Shown: positions 8,557 to 17,376 of the stretch, in pieces
How positions within the stretch are numbered: the stretch's first letter is position 1
Layout of the letters: the number at the start of each line of letters is the position of its first letter
NCBI RefSeq assembly: GCF_009856295.1
Contig: NZ_WMEU01000001.1
Coordinates: 1,054,001 to 1,118,000 of the forward strand
DNA length: 64,000 nucleotides
Direction of reading: 5' to 3'
From: Pontibacillus yanchengensis
GTDB taxonomy: Bacteria > Bacillota > Bacilli > Bacillales > BH030062
Program-made: the position numbers and the translations under genes
Notes under the pieces: model-generated
What the model saw: only the letters and a program-made list of their open reading frames with translations
The model's database searches: none
What the model was told of the DNA's origin: nothing

Positions 8557-9777
8557 ATGAGTACACAATATGAACGTGGTAGCTTTCAATTAATGAAATC
8601 CATAAATCGCTCGATTATTCTCAATATGATTCGTGAGGAAGGTCCTATTTCTAGAGCTGAAATTGCTAAACGAACCAATTTGACTCCTCCAACAGTAAGT
8701 AATCTAGTAAAAGAACTAATTCAAACTCAATTTGTTATTGAAACCAATCAAGGCGAATCGAAAGGTGGCCGTAAACCTACTTACCTTGAAATCAATGGGG
8801 ATCATTTTTTCGTGATTGGTATCGATGTAGGAAGATATCATATGAAATTCGTCGTAACAAATCTATTTGGGACCGTAGTCGATCGTATCGTACTAGAAAT
8901 AAAAGAGCATCCAGACGCTGAACATTTATTAATCAAAATGAAAGAAGGCATACAAACCATCATTGATCAGGGAACTTCTGACCATGAAAAATACTTAGGC
9001 ATTGGCGTTGGTATGCATGGAATTGTCGATATAAAAGAAGGGATATCCTTATACGCTCCTTCTTTTCAAACCTATAACATACCAATTAAGGATGAGTTAA
9101 CAAAGGAATTCGGCATGATGGTCAAAGTAGAAAATGACGCCAAAACGATGACACTTGGCGAGTCTTGGTTTGGAAATGGGCATGAGGAAAGCAATATTGT
9201 AGGAGTTAACGTAGGTTATGGAATTGGTGCAGGTGTGATGATTAGAGGCGAATTATTCCAAGGTGAGAACTTTATTGCCGGTGAAATTGGTCATATGACG
9301 ATTGACCTTTCTGGTCCGAAATGTAGTTGTGGGAACTATGGCTGTTTACAAACTCTTGCAGGTGGTCCTGCTATTGCAGAACGTGCTGTTAAAGAATTAA
9401 AACTTGGTAAGTCCTCCTTAATCTGTAACCTCGTTGAAGGTGATTTAGACAAAGTGAATGGTGAGGTTGTGTACCAGGCTGCTCTTCAAGGTGATGATTA
9501 TAGTATCGAATTATTAAACCAAACTGGTCGCTATTTAGGCATTGGACTGACAAACCTAATTCATACCATTAATCCAAAAAGAATTATAGTTGGAGGTGGT
9601 GTATCAAAAGCAGGCGATTTTATTCTGAAAGGTATCACAGAAACCATTCAACAACGAGGCCTTACAGAAGAAGCGAAAAATACCAACATTATGCTTTCCA
9701 AGCTTGGAGAGGACAGTTCTGCCATTGGAGCGAGTGTGCTTATATTGAGTGAGTTTTTTAATACGAAAAAAGTGTAA
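8557..9777 (+). CDS. ROK-family transcriptional regulator
   Basis: A 406-residue repressor-type protein. Residues about 15-65 form a winged helix-turn-helix (SRAEIAKRTNLTPPTVSNLV), followed by the ROK sugar-kinase-like fold with the zinc motif CSCGNYGC at about residues 257-264. ROK regulators (XylR, NagC) sense a sugar and release DNA. It is transcribed away from the alpha-galactoside operon and is its likely regulator. Start ATG follows TTTAGGAGAG. The inducer is unknown. Confidence 0.93.
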   Translation: MSTQYERGSFQLMKSINRSIILNMIREEGPISRAEIAKRTNLTPPTVSNLVKELIQTQFVIETNQGESKGGRKPTYLEINGDHFFVIGIDVGRYHMKFVVTNLFGTVVDRIVLEIKEHPDAEHLLIKMKEGIQTIIDQGTSDHEKYLGIGVGMHGIVDIKEGISLYAPSFQTYNIPIKDELTKEFGMMVKVENDAKTMTLGESWFGNGHEESNIVGVNVGYGIGAGVMIRGELFQGENFIAGEIGHMTIDLSGPKCSCGNYGCLQTLAGGPAIAERAVKELKLGKSSLICNLVEGDLDKVNGEVVYQAALQGDDYSIELLNQTGRYLGIGLTNLIHTINPKRIIVGGGVSKAGDFILKGITETIQQRGLTEEAKNTNIMLSKLGEDSSAIGASVLILSEFFNTKKV

Positions 9778-9820
9778 AAAGTGAGACGGAGCCATCTGTC
9801 CCTCCGTCCCAAGTTCGTCC

Positions 9821-10378
9821 TCATAATCCCTTAATAAACGTTTCTACCATAAATTCTTGCGACTCTTTTAAATCAACTTCCAAATTAAATCCTCCCCGAT
9901 AATGTAAATCTACCAAGCCGTGTAGTAGACTCCTTAATCCTCTTATTGCATGAATCATTTTCTCTTCTGAAAATGGGTAAGGGGACAAGGCTTCCTTAAT
10001 TTGCGTGACAACCCCTTCCCCAGCCTCCATAACCTGTTGAGAGGATGGATCTGGCGATGATAATGAAGCTTCATAGATGCCTGGATAATAATTAGCAAAT
10101 CGCACGTAGGCCTTTCCTAACGCTCGAATCCTTGCTGCACCATTTTCTATATCAGCAGTCGCTTCTTTTAGGTGCTGTTCCATAAGAGTTAGTGCTTGGA
10201 TAGCCATTGCTTCTCTGATTTCAGTTAAGCTTTTGACATGATTATATAACGAAGGTGACTTAATATTTAATTCTCTTGCCAATATGGCAATTGTTACAGC
10301 CTCCACCCCTTCTATGTTGGCGATTTCTAGCGCCTTATCGATGATGAGTGCTTGGTTGAGTCCAGCTCTAGGCGACAT
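9821..10378 (-). CDS. TetR-family transcriptional regulator
   Basis: A 185-residue regulator with an N-terminal helix-turn-helix (ILARELNIKSPSLYNHVKSL) and a helical ligand domain of the type often annotated TetR C-terminal 33/WHG, given the YRGGFNLEVDLKESQEF end. It begins three bases after the metallo-hydrolase stop, in one operon. A large palindrome in front of that operon (11117-11153) is its probable operator, so autorepression is likely. The ligand is unknown. Confidence 0.9.
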   Translation of the reverse strand: MSPRAGLNQALIIDKALEIANIEGVEAVTIAILARELNIKSPSLYNHVKSLTEIREAMAIQALTLMEQHLKEATADIENGAARIRALGKAYVRFANYYPGIYEASLSSPDPSSQQVMEAGEGVVTQIKEALSPYPFSEEKMIHAIRGLRSLLHGLVDLHYRGGFNLEVDLKESQEFMVETFIKGL

Positions 10379-10381
10379 TGT

Positions 10382-11095
10382 TTATTCCCCCTGCAACGAT
10401 TGTTTGGCATTTTTAATAGCATTTCTTATCTTGCCTTCAGGATTATGAATCCATTTTCCGTGTCCTACTGCAAGCAAGGAGGGCTTATACTCCATTAACC
10501 GCTCAGCTGTTTCAATAGCGACTTGCTTGTTCCATGTAGCTAATGCTGGAAAAGGAAAACTCCATCTCATGTCTCCCGCTACAGCTACTCCCCCCTTTGT
10601 TTGAAGTGCATCGCCAGCAATTAAACTATTGCTTCGCTCATCAAGAAAAGCCATCAACCCAGGTGTATGACCAGGAGCATGAATTGCTAGTAACGAACCG
10701 ATCCGGTCCCCATCCTTTAGTAAGGTATCAGGTTTGGTCTGAATGTTCTTAGGAACTCCACCTTTAATAGGCGAATCTCCCTCACCTTCTTCTAACGACA
10801 AATCACCATCTAAGATCTTTAGTTCACGTTCAGGTAACAACACTTCAGCTGTTGGTAGTGCTTCCTTCAACCCATCTAACGCGCCAACATGATCTGTATG
10901 TGCATGAGTTAAAACAATTCTCTGGATAGGCTTCCCTATTTCTTCCGCTGCTTTTAAGATGGGCTTTTTACTAAAAGGCATTCCTGCATCTATCAACGTC
11001 AGAGACTTCTCTCCCTCAACAAAATAACAATTAACCGGAAAAAACGTTGGCATAAACGAAAGCATATACACCTGATCCAATTTGGTCACTTTCAT
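10382..11095 (-). CDS. MBL-fold metallo-hydrolase
   Basis: A 237-residue metallo-beta-lactamase-fold hydrolase. The zinc-binding HAHTDHVGA motif is near residue 62, the GHTPG histidine near 142, the metal-bridging Asp in AGDAL near 160, and VGHGKW near the C-terminus. No signal peptide is seen. The family includes lactonases, thioesterases and glyoxalases, and the substrate cannot be told. Pairing with a TetR gene suggests it clears a small molecule that the regulator senses; that is inference. Confidence 0.92.
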   Translation of the reverse strand: MKVTKLDQVYMLSFMPTFFPVNCYFVEGEKSLTLIDAGMPFSKKPILKAAEEIGKPIQRIVLTHAHTDHVGALDGLKEALPTAEVLLPERELKILDGDLSLEEGEGDSPIKGGVPKNIQTKPDTLLKDGDRIGSLLAIHAPGHTPGLMAFLDERSNSLIAGDALQTKGGVAVAGDMRWSFPFPALATWNKQVAIETAERLMEYKPSLLAVGHGKWIHNPEGKIRNAIKNAKQSLQGE

Positions 11096-11116
11096 ACGTA
11101 TTCCCCCTAAGAAAAA

Positions 11117-11153
11117 CTAATGGTATTAGTTTCATTATAACTAATACCATTAG
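11117..11153. promoter_or_regulatory. TetR-type operator with perfect 15-bp arms
   Basis: CTAATGGTATTAGTT and its exact reverse complement are separated by seven bases. The palindrome begins 21 bases upstream of the hydrolase start. It fits a TetR-dimer operator, and there is no T-run to make it a terminator. Confidence 0.75.
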
Positions 11154-11206
11154 CTTCGCAAGTGTTATTTTGTTGAGAAGGGGGATGAGACGCAGGGACA
11201 GGTCCA

Positions 11207-12433
11207 TCATCCCACCAACGTTTCCTGCATTTTTGTTAACGATAGTACGCCTGACAACAGTGGGAGAATAGCTACAAGGCCAATTGCCCAATGAACGGAT
11301 AATAGGTCTGCAAACACCCCTGCAAGTAAAGCCCCAAATGCATATCCGCTATCTCGCCAGAAACGATAAATTCCTAGAGACGTTGCCCGCCATTTAGGTT
11401 GGGCTACATCACTGACAGAAGCGATAATGGTAGGATAAACCATCGCTGTTCCTATTCCGAGAAGGAGTGCTCCAATGAGCCATAAGAAGTAGCCGTTGAC
11501 TAACAAGATGAACCAAAGCGAGAAAGCTTGAACAAACATTCCTGCTACAATGAGACCTTTTCGACCGATTCGATCACTCCATACTCCTGTAAACAGTTGG
11601 AAAAACCCCCATGCTGCAGGATAAACGGCAATGATTGTACCAATCTGACCTACTGTTAATCCACTAGATGCAAAAAAGATAGGAAACAGCCCCCAGGCCA
11701 TGCCATCTTTCAAATTTGTTGTTAATCCTGCAAAACTGCTACTGGATAAATTTTTATTCTTCCAAGACGTTTGTTTAAATACTTCCGATGTAGAAATCGT
11801 TTTAGAAGGCTGCTCCTGAGATTGTACCTTCAGATATTCACCTGTATCCTTAGTTAATAACGATAGAACAAATCCAACAACAACTAATCCTATGCCAATA
11901 TAAAAAGGTTCTGGACTTAACGAATAAACAGATGCTACATAGCCAGATATAGCTGCCATTAAAGCCACTCCTATATAACCTGCAAATTCATTGAATCCAA
12001 CAGCTAACCCACGTTGATTCGATTTCGCCAAATCCACCTTCATGTTCACTGTCATCGACCAGGTTAGCGCCTGATTAACCCCCAACAACACATTGGCAAA
12101 CACAATCAACCACCAAGTTTCAGCAAAAATAACAAGTAATGGAACAGCTAATCCAATTGCCCAACCAGCTAATAATACCTTTTTGCGACCCAGCCTATCT
12201 GCAAGGCTTCCCGCAAATAAGTTCATAGTTGCTTTTGAGAAACCGAAACTAACGATAAACGAAAGAGCCGCAGTCATAGAGGCAAGGCCAAATCGCTCTT
12301 CCCCTATGATTGGGAGAATGGTCCGCTCCAACCCAACCATTGAACCTACAAATAAATTAATGACAACTAACAAAATAAATTGCGTGATGTTTTCTTTTAC
12401 GCCGATTTGAATGCCGCTTGATGATGTATTCAT
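11207..12433 (-). CDS. MFS transporter
   Basis: A 408-residue major facilitator with about 12 hydrophobic segments and the cytoplasmic loop motif ADRLGRKKVLLAG between TM2 and TM3, repeated weakly as SDRIGRKGLIVAG in the second half. Such proteins export drugs or move small solutes by proton exchange. It lies upstream of the hydrolase-TetR pair but is separated by the TetR palindrome. The ATG follows AGGAAAGGAAG. The substrate is unknown. Confidence 0.9.
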   Translation of the reverse strand: MNTSSSGIQIGVKENITQFILLVVINLFVGSMVGLERTILPIIGEERFGLASMTAALSFIVSFGFSKATMNLFAGSLADRLGRKKVLLAGWAIGLAVPLLVIFAETWWLIVFANVLLGVNQALTWSMTVNMKVDLAKSNQRGLAVGFNEFAGYIGVALMAAISGYVASVYSLSPEPFYIGIGLVVVGFVLSLLTKDTGEYLKVQSQEQPSKTISTSEVFKQTSWKNKNLSSSSFAGLTTNLKDGMAWGLFPIFFASSGLTVGQIGTIIAVYPAAWGFFQLFTGVWSDRIGRKGLIVAGMFVQAFSLWFILLVNGYFLWLIGALLLGIGTAMVYPTIIASVSDVAQPKWRATSLGIYRFWRDSGYAFGALLAGVFADLLSVHWAIGLVAILPLLSGVLSLTKMQETLVG

Positions 12434-12530
12434 ACTTCTTCCTTTCCTAACAAATTTAACTCCGTACTATACCCTGCACCGTAATTATACTATGTATCTA
12501 TCCTAACGTTTAACAATTTGCATGTGGAAT

Positions 12531-12653
12531 GCGGGGACAGGTCCTTCGTCCCACACATAATAAAAGCGCCAGACCTCCCGCTGCTTCACAGTATAACCAC
12601 ATTACCAATGCGGGGGTCTGTTACCTTTTTTGGGATGAGGGACCTGTCCCCGC
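12531..12653. repeat. Long hairpin built from GGGACAGGTCC-type repeats
   Basis: The sequence at 12531-12553 pairs almost fully with 12631-12653 (23 positions, two G-U pairs), and inside it CCAGACC/CCCGC at 12569-12581 pairs with GCGGGGGTCTG at 12610-12620. It fills the gap between the MFS and NhaC genes. Related fragments with GGGACAGGTCC or its near variant lie at 9783-9812 and 11179-11215. It may act as a terminator or mRNA stabiliser. Confidence 0.7.
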
Positions 12654-12672
12654 GTCTCATCCCCCCTTCCAA

Positions 12673-14067
12673 CTAGAACACCAAGGTCACTAGCCCATAC
12701 AAAATTAGGGACAACAGAAATGGGGCTGCGCTGTGTTTAAGCTTATATCCTGAATAGGTGACGGTGTTAAATCCCATAATTTTCGACATGGTTGCAGTTG
12801 TGGCGCTAAGTGGAGAGACTAGTCCTCCTACTGTACCGCTTGCAAATACGATGCCGATTAAAAGAGGTAATGGAATGTCCGATGTTGTCGCTAGTGAAAC
12901 ACCAATAGGCATCAATAAGCCCCATGACCCCCATGCAGAACCAACAAAATAAGCTAGCACCGACCCTAGTAAGAAAGTTATCGGTGGGATAAAAGATTCT
13001 GGAATCACACCTAATGTTTCCGTTACAAATGATGATAAACCTAAATCCTTCGTAGCTGACGCCAATCCCCACACCAGTGCAAATAAGAAAAAGGCGGGTA
13101 TGAGCTTATTCCCTCCTTCGAAGAAATACTGTAATAGTTCTTTTAAGGAATATCGATCTATACTGTGCTGAAGGAAGGTAATAACAAGCGTAATCAAGAT
13201 GGCATGGAACATCGCTTTTGTTACATTTGCTTTCATAAAAGCCTGAATCATGCTAGGTGTCTGCTGATACCCATCCCACCACGACAAAAGAACAGATAAA
13301 CTTATCGCCAAAAACAGTGGAATAACCAAGTTCCATACATTAGCTCTCACGCCTTTGTCTTCAGCACCCTCATCATTCCTTTGTCCCTCCTCCTTCTTAT
13401 GCTCATCCTTCTGATCATAAATCTTCGGATGCTTCACCACACTATACACAAGGGCCAGTACAATCGTCGTAATCGAAAAGAAGTTAAAAGGGATACTTTT
13501 CAGGAAGTAAAGATAAGCATCACCACTGATTTCAGTATTTTCTAAAGCTAACTCAATCGTAGTTGTCATGTATCCAATAAAAGCCGTAGCAACAGGTATT
13601 AATGCAATGACTGGTAAAGCTGTCGCTTCTATCACAAAACTAAGGCGTTCTTTCTTCACATCTAGTTTATTCTGTATAGCCTTCATAATAGGTGCAACCG
13701 TTACAATACGCAGATTTGGGGAGATAAACGTACCTCCCAATGAAAGCCAGCTCAAGAAAATCGCCTGCTTCTTCGTCTGGATACGGTTTGACACTAATTC
13801 AATAAATCCTTTGATACCACCTGTCATTTTCGTCATTTGGATAATGCCAGCAAAAATATATAAGAATCCAATAACCTGGAGCTTTGTATCTTTTGTGAGA
13901 TTCGTAATGATATAGGAGGACATAGCGTCCATCCCGCCTAGGAAAGAACCTTCTACAATCAAGGAAGCAATTAGCAATCCAATAAATAACCCTGGTAATA
14001 CTTGCTTCGTCCACAAGGCAAACACAATAATGACAACAAACGGTATCACCGACGCCCAGTGTTCCAT
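12673..14067 (-). CDS. Na+/H+ antiporter, NhaC family
   Basis: A 464-residue membrane protein with about 11-12 hydrophobic segments. GSAWGSWGLLMPIG and SGTVGGLVSPLSATTATMSK are typical of NhaC-type antiporters, which exchange Na+ (or amines/acids in some members) for protons. I begin it at 14067, where ATG follows GGGAGGAGTG; an upstream in-frame extension of 36 residues to 14175 lacks a ribosome site and crosses the preceding terminator. It is not clearly part of the sucrose operon. Exact substrate is uncertain because the family includes malate/lactate exchangers. Confidence 0.85.
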   Translation of the reverse strand: MEHWASVIPFVVIIVFALWTKQVLPGLFIGLLIASLIVEGSFLGGMDAMSSYIITNLTKDTKLQVIGFLYIFAGIIQMTKMTGGIKGFIELVSNRIQTKKQAIFLSWLSLGGTFISPNLRIVTVAPIMKAIQNKLDVKKERLSFVIEATALPVIALIPVATAFIGYMTTTIELALENTEISGDAYLYFLKSIPFNFFSITTIVLALVYSVVKHPKIYDQKDEHKKEEGQRNDEGAEDKGVRANVWNLVIPLFLAISLSVLLSWWDGYQQTPSMIQAFMKANVTKAMFHAILITLVITFLQHSIDRYSLKELLQYFFEGGNKLIPAFFLFALVWGLASATKDLGLSSFVTETLGVIPESFIPPITFLLGSVLAYFVGSAWGSWGLLMPIGVSLATTSDIPLPLLIGIVFASGTVGGLVSPLSATTATMSKIMGFNTVTYSGYKLKHSAAPFLLSLILYGLVTLVF

Positions 14068-14130
14068 GTCACTCCTCCCGCTTCCGAATTTTATTATATT
14101 AGTATTGGTTAATGTAGTAGGTTTCATTAC

Positions 14131-14165
14131 ACGTAAAAAAGACTGTAACCATGTAATGGTTACAG
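14131..14165 (-). terminator. Terminator of the sucrose operon
   Basis: CTGTAACC pairs with GGTTACAG around a seven-base loop, followed on the minus strand by TCTTTTTT. It lies just after the scrB stop and before the NhaC ribosome site. Confidence 0.85.
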
Positions 14166-14178
14166 CCCGATACATTAA

Positions 14179-15642
14179 TTATATGACACGCCTAGTTGCA
14201 TCCCTTACCACACCACAATCAATAGAAGCCAACCTAAATAATTTCCCGCTAACTCCATCTGTTATTGTGAGCGTACTGAGATTCGTAATAAAGAATCTGC
14301 TTGTAAAAACAGTCTCTCCATTATCACAAAAAATCTCTATACTAGAATGATCCACAAAAATTTGAATCGTATGGCTTTCTGTTACCTTCCGTTCAGCAAA
14401 CCGTTTCGTTCCAAACCTTTCCGCATACACATACGTCATATCGGAACGATCCAAACAATATTCATCACCATTTGAAGAAAAAGTAATAGAATCTCCTGCA
14501 TCGTTTGATAAAGATAGTTCAAATTGTGAGTCTACAGACAGTTCTAGCTCAAATGCTTTTTGCGGTACACGCACCTCGGACAATATGACCGTTTCCTCTC
14601 GCCGCAATGATTCTAAGTCTTCAATAGGATTTTGAATTAGTTTATCTCCTTCAATGGATAACGTTCTAGGAATAGTTAGCATATGAGCCCACATATTCTT
14701 ATCAGTTGGATACTCACTTTTCGAATTGCCCAGCCAGCCGATTAGGATTCTTCTTCCTTCATTGTCCTCATACGTTTGAGGTGCATAAAAATCAAAACCT
14801 TTATCTAGCTCATAATACGAATCATGCGTAAATTTACGATTGTCCACATCCATTTTTTCTCCTATTACATACACAACGGAGAACACATTTTTAAATGAGT
14901 ATGGATCTTCACTAGTCAAGCCTTGCGGGGAAAAGATAAACACACCTTTATCCTCTTTTTCGAAGTAATTAGGGCATTCCCACATGTAACCAAATTCATC
15001 AAATTGAGTATTCACTATGCCTTTATAAGTAAGCGAATCTTTACCTCTCCCCTCATAAAGGGCCAACGCCCCAAGTTTGGAACGAGTTTTCCCTCCTACG
15101 AGCATATAGTACGTATCTTTCCTCTTAAATACGACAGGATCTCGATAATCTCTAGTAAAATCAGCATCATTCACATCTGCAATAACACCATACTTCTCGA
15201 TATCATTGGTTGGCAACATCTTTGCATAGCATTGTGTGGGATAAGGTTCGTTATTTGGTGTTAAGTGATTGCCAGTATAAAATAAGTGCAGCTCGTCATT
15301 TTCCACTAAAGCTGATCCTGAAAAACAACCATGTGAATCATACGATTGGTCTGGAAAAAGCGCTATTCCATGATCTGTATAATGTACAAAATCCTTTGTG
15401 GACACATGATACCAATGCTTCAGTCCATGAACTGGCCCTAGAGGAAACCACTGATAAAAAATGTGGTGTTCCCCGTTGTAAAAGGCAAGGCCATTTGGAT
15501 CATTTAATAACCCATGATGGGGTGCAATGTGATAAGAAGGATAGAATTCGTCTGTCTTTGTCTTCTGTTCAATATCCTTGAGATAGTCAGCTGATACATC
15601 TGATAATGGGACGAACCGATTTTGTCTATTAGAGAAATCCAT
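14179..15642 (-). CDS. scrB: Sucrose-6-phosphate hydrolase (GH32)
   Basis: A GH32 beta-fructosidase of 487 residues. The nucleophile motif NDPN is at 47-50, RDP at 167-169 and the acid/base EC at 222-223, as in invertases and sucrose-6-phosphate hydrolases. No signal peptide, and it follows a sucrose-type PTS gene, so its substrate should be sucrose-6-phosphate, giving glucose-6-phosphate and fructose. ATG at 15642 follows AGAAAGGA; the ATG at 15663 has no ribosome site. No fructokinase gene is present nearby. Confidence 0.93.
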   Translation of the reverse strand: MDFSNRQNRFVPLSDVSADYLKDIEQKTKTDEFYPSYHIAPHHGLLNDPNGLAFYNGEHHIFYQWFPLGPVHGLKHWYHVSTKDFVHYTDHGIALFPDQSYDSHGCFSGSALVENDELHLFYTGNHLTPNNEPYPTQCYAKMLPTNDIEKYGVIADVNDADFTRDYRDPVVFKRKDTYYMLVGGKTRSKLGALALYEGRGKDSLTYKGIVNTQFDEFGYMWECPNYFEKEDKGVFIFSPQGLTSEDPYSFKNVFSVVYVIGEKMDVDNRKFTHDSYYELDKGFDFYAPQTYEDNEGRRILIGWLGNSKSEYPTDKNMWAHMLTIPRTLSIEGDKLIQNPIEDLESLRREETVILSEVRVPQKAFELELSVDSQFELSLSNDAGDSITFSSNGDEYCLDRSDMTYVYAERFGTKRFAERKVTESHTIQIFVDHSSIEIFCDNGETVFTSRFFITNLSTLTITDGVSGKLFRLASIDCGVVRDATRRVI

Positions 15643-15676
15643 TTTACTAGCATCCTTTCTCATGGGTGATCTTACG

Positions 15677-17080
15677 TTAACTAGTTTTTTCCGTTAAATT
15701 CGTGTTTTGGGTGATTTCTTCTGTTTTCTCTTTATAGGCGAAGCGCGTTGCAAGGAAAGCTGTCGTTAAGGCAACTGCTATAACCAAAATATATTGAAGC
15801 AAGCCATCACCAATGTAAAGCAACATGCCAGGGAGCATGGTCGAACCTGTTCCAGCAGCTGCAATTCCTAATAGAGAAGCTAAACCCCCTCCTACAGCAC
15901 CACCAAGACATCCATATAAGAAAGGTTTTACCTTTGGAAGCGTGATGGCGAACATAACAGGTTCTGTAATACCAAGAAAAGCCGGAATGACAGCACTAGT
16001 CATGTTCGAACGTTTCACTTTATTGCGTGTAGCTGAAATGATAGCCAACGCTGCCCCCGCTTGCCCCGCAATAGCAGCTGTTCCAATAGGATTGATTAAG
16101 TCGTACCCTGTTTCGGATACCATCTTTACAGTAATCGGGATGATTGTATGATGCATACCAGTAATAGCCAAGAATTGAATAGCTCCTCCGTAGATGACAC
16201 CACCAATGCCATATGGCAATTCAAAGAAGTACATAATTCCGCTTGTTATAACGTTTTCGATTCCTAGAATCATTGGACCAACTAATACAAGTCCTAGTAC
16301 TAGAGAGAATAATAGTGTGATAAACGGTGTTAAAATTAGGTCTAATGCTTCTGGTGTGCGTTTTCTTGCTGTTTTTTCAATCTTCGATGCTAGCCACCCC
16401 ATAAACACAGCAGGCAGAATCGAACTTTGCATACCAGTAATCGGAATATCAAATCCTAAAAATGGCAAGAGCAATGGTTCTGCATCACCAAACGTTACGG
16501 CCCACTTACTCGGCAATTGGGGGGCTACAAGCATCAACCCGAGCGCTATCCCAATGACCGGCGATCCTCCAAACTTCTTCATAGCTGACCATGTTACTAA
16601 TACTGGAATAAACGTAAAGGATGTATCTGTTAACACTTGCGATAACGTTAATAATTGAGAAGACAACTCCAAGTTAAATCCATTAAGTAAAAGTCCACGT
16701 AATCCCATCAGTAATCCCGTCGCTACTAAAACCGGGATAATCGGGATGAAAATATCTGCAAAAGCTCTTGTCAGTTGTTGAGCCAGAGACATGTTCTTTT
16801 TCGCTTCTTCTTTTACATCTCCCTCTGCTACTCCCATTTCAACCAATGCTGCATATACCTTGTTCACAAAGCCTGTTCCTAGAATTACTTGGTGCTGGCC
16901 ACTTTGAAAGAAATAGCCATTTACACCTTCAATTGCTTCTATGCTTTCTTTGTCAAACAGGTCATCATCAACCAAAACAACTCGTAACCGTGTAGCACAG
17001 TGAGCCATACTATGAATGTTCTCTTCCCCACCAAATGCTTCTAGAATACTTTGAGCCACTTTCTTTGCATCTTTCGCCAT
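15677..17080 (-). CDS. scrA: PTS sucrose-type EIIBC component
   Basis: A 467-residue PTS permease. The IIB domain comes first, with the phosphorylated Cys28 in HCATRLRV; the IIC domain with about ten membrane segments follows. No IIA domain is present, so it must borrow one, as sucrose EIIs often do. It imports and phosphorylates sucrose for the GH32 enzyme 34 bases downstream. Three GGAAACGTTTCC operators lie upstream. Trehalose EIIBCs are close relatives, but the GH32 neighbour favours sucrose. Confidence 0.92.
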   Translation of the reverse strand: MAKDAKKVAQSILEAFGGEENIHSMAHCATRLRVVLVDDDLFDKESIEAIEGVNGYFFQSGQHQVILGTGFVNKVYAALVEMGVAEGDVKEEAKKNMSLAQQLTRAFADIFIPIIPVLVATGLLMGLRGLLLNGFNLELSSQLLTLSQVLTDTSFTFIPVLVTWSAMKKFGGSPVIGIALGLMLVAPQLPSKWAVTFGDAEPLLLPFLGFDIPITGMQSSILPAVFMGWLASKIEKTARKRTPEALDLILTPFITLLFSLVLGLVLVGPMILGIENVITSGIMYFFELPYGIGGVIYGGAIQFLAITGMHHTIIPITVKMVSETGYDLINPIGTAAIAGQAGAALAIISATRNKVKRSNMTSAVIPAFLGITEPVMFAITLPKVKPFLYGCLGGAVGGGLASLLGIAAAGTGSTMLPGMLLYIGDGLLQYILVIAVALTTAFLATRFAYKEKTEEITQNTNLTEKTS

Positions 17081-17131
17081 TACAAGTCCCTCCTTTTTTT
17101 AACCAAAACCATCATTTCTTCAATCCTTTTC

Positions 17132-17143
17132 GGAAACGTTTCC
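17132..17143. promoter_or_regulatory. Sucrose operator 1, GGAAACGTTTCC
   Basis: Perfect 12-bp palindrome of LacI-family type, 52 bases before the scrA start. It is one of three identical cores in the same gap. Confidence 0.8.
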
Positions 17144-17173
17144 AATTTTATTTAAAATAAACACCCTTAATTT

Positions 17174-17185
17174 GGAAACGTTTCC
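17174..17185. promoter_or_regulatory. Sucrose operator 2, GGAAACGTTTCC
   Basis: Second identical palindrome, extended to TGGAAACGTTTCCA. It lies 42 bases from operator 1, close to four helical turns, so looping or cooperative binding on one face is possible. Confidence 0.8.
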
Positions 17186-17242
17186 ACTTTAGGGTAAAAA
17201 AATAGATTCCTTGTTTTATATTATAAGAATGAAAATAAATTT

Positions 17243-17254
17243 GGAAACGTTTCC
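17243..17254. promoter_or_regulatory. Sucrose operator 3, GGAAACGTTTCC
   Basis: Third identical core, extended to TTTGGAAACGTTTCCAAA. It lies 69 bases from operator 2 and 122 bases from the regulator stop. It resembles a cre site too, so CcpA binding cannot be excluded. Confidence 0.78.
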
Positions 17255-17376
17255 AAATTACTCTAAAAAAATAGAAAACAAAGAAATCGCTTTAAACTTA
17301 CTTATATCTTATCTTCGTTTTCTTAAGGTGTCAATACTTTTTTTAGCAATAAGATTACTACCTATACGAACCCCCA

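Noticed and set aside
16194..16658. A 154-codon plus-strand ORF inside scrA
   Set aside because: It is antisense to a well-supported PTS gene, and its composition is what the opposite strand of membrane codons gives.
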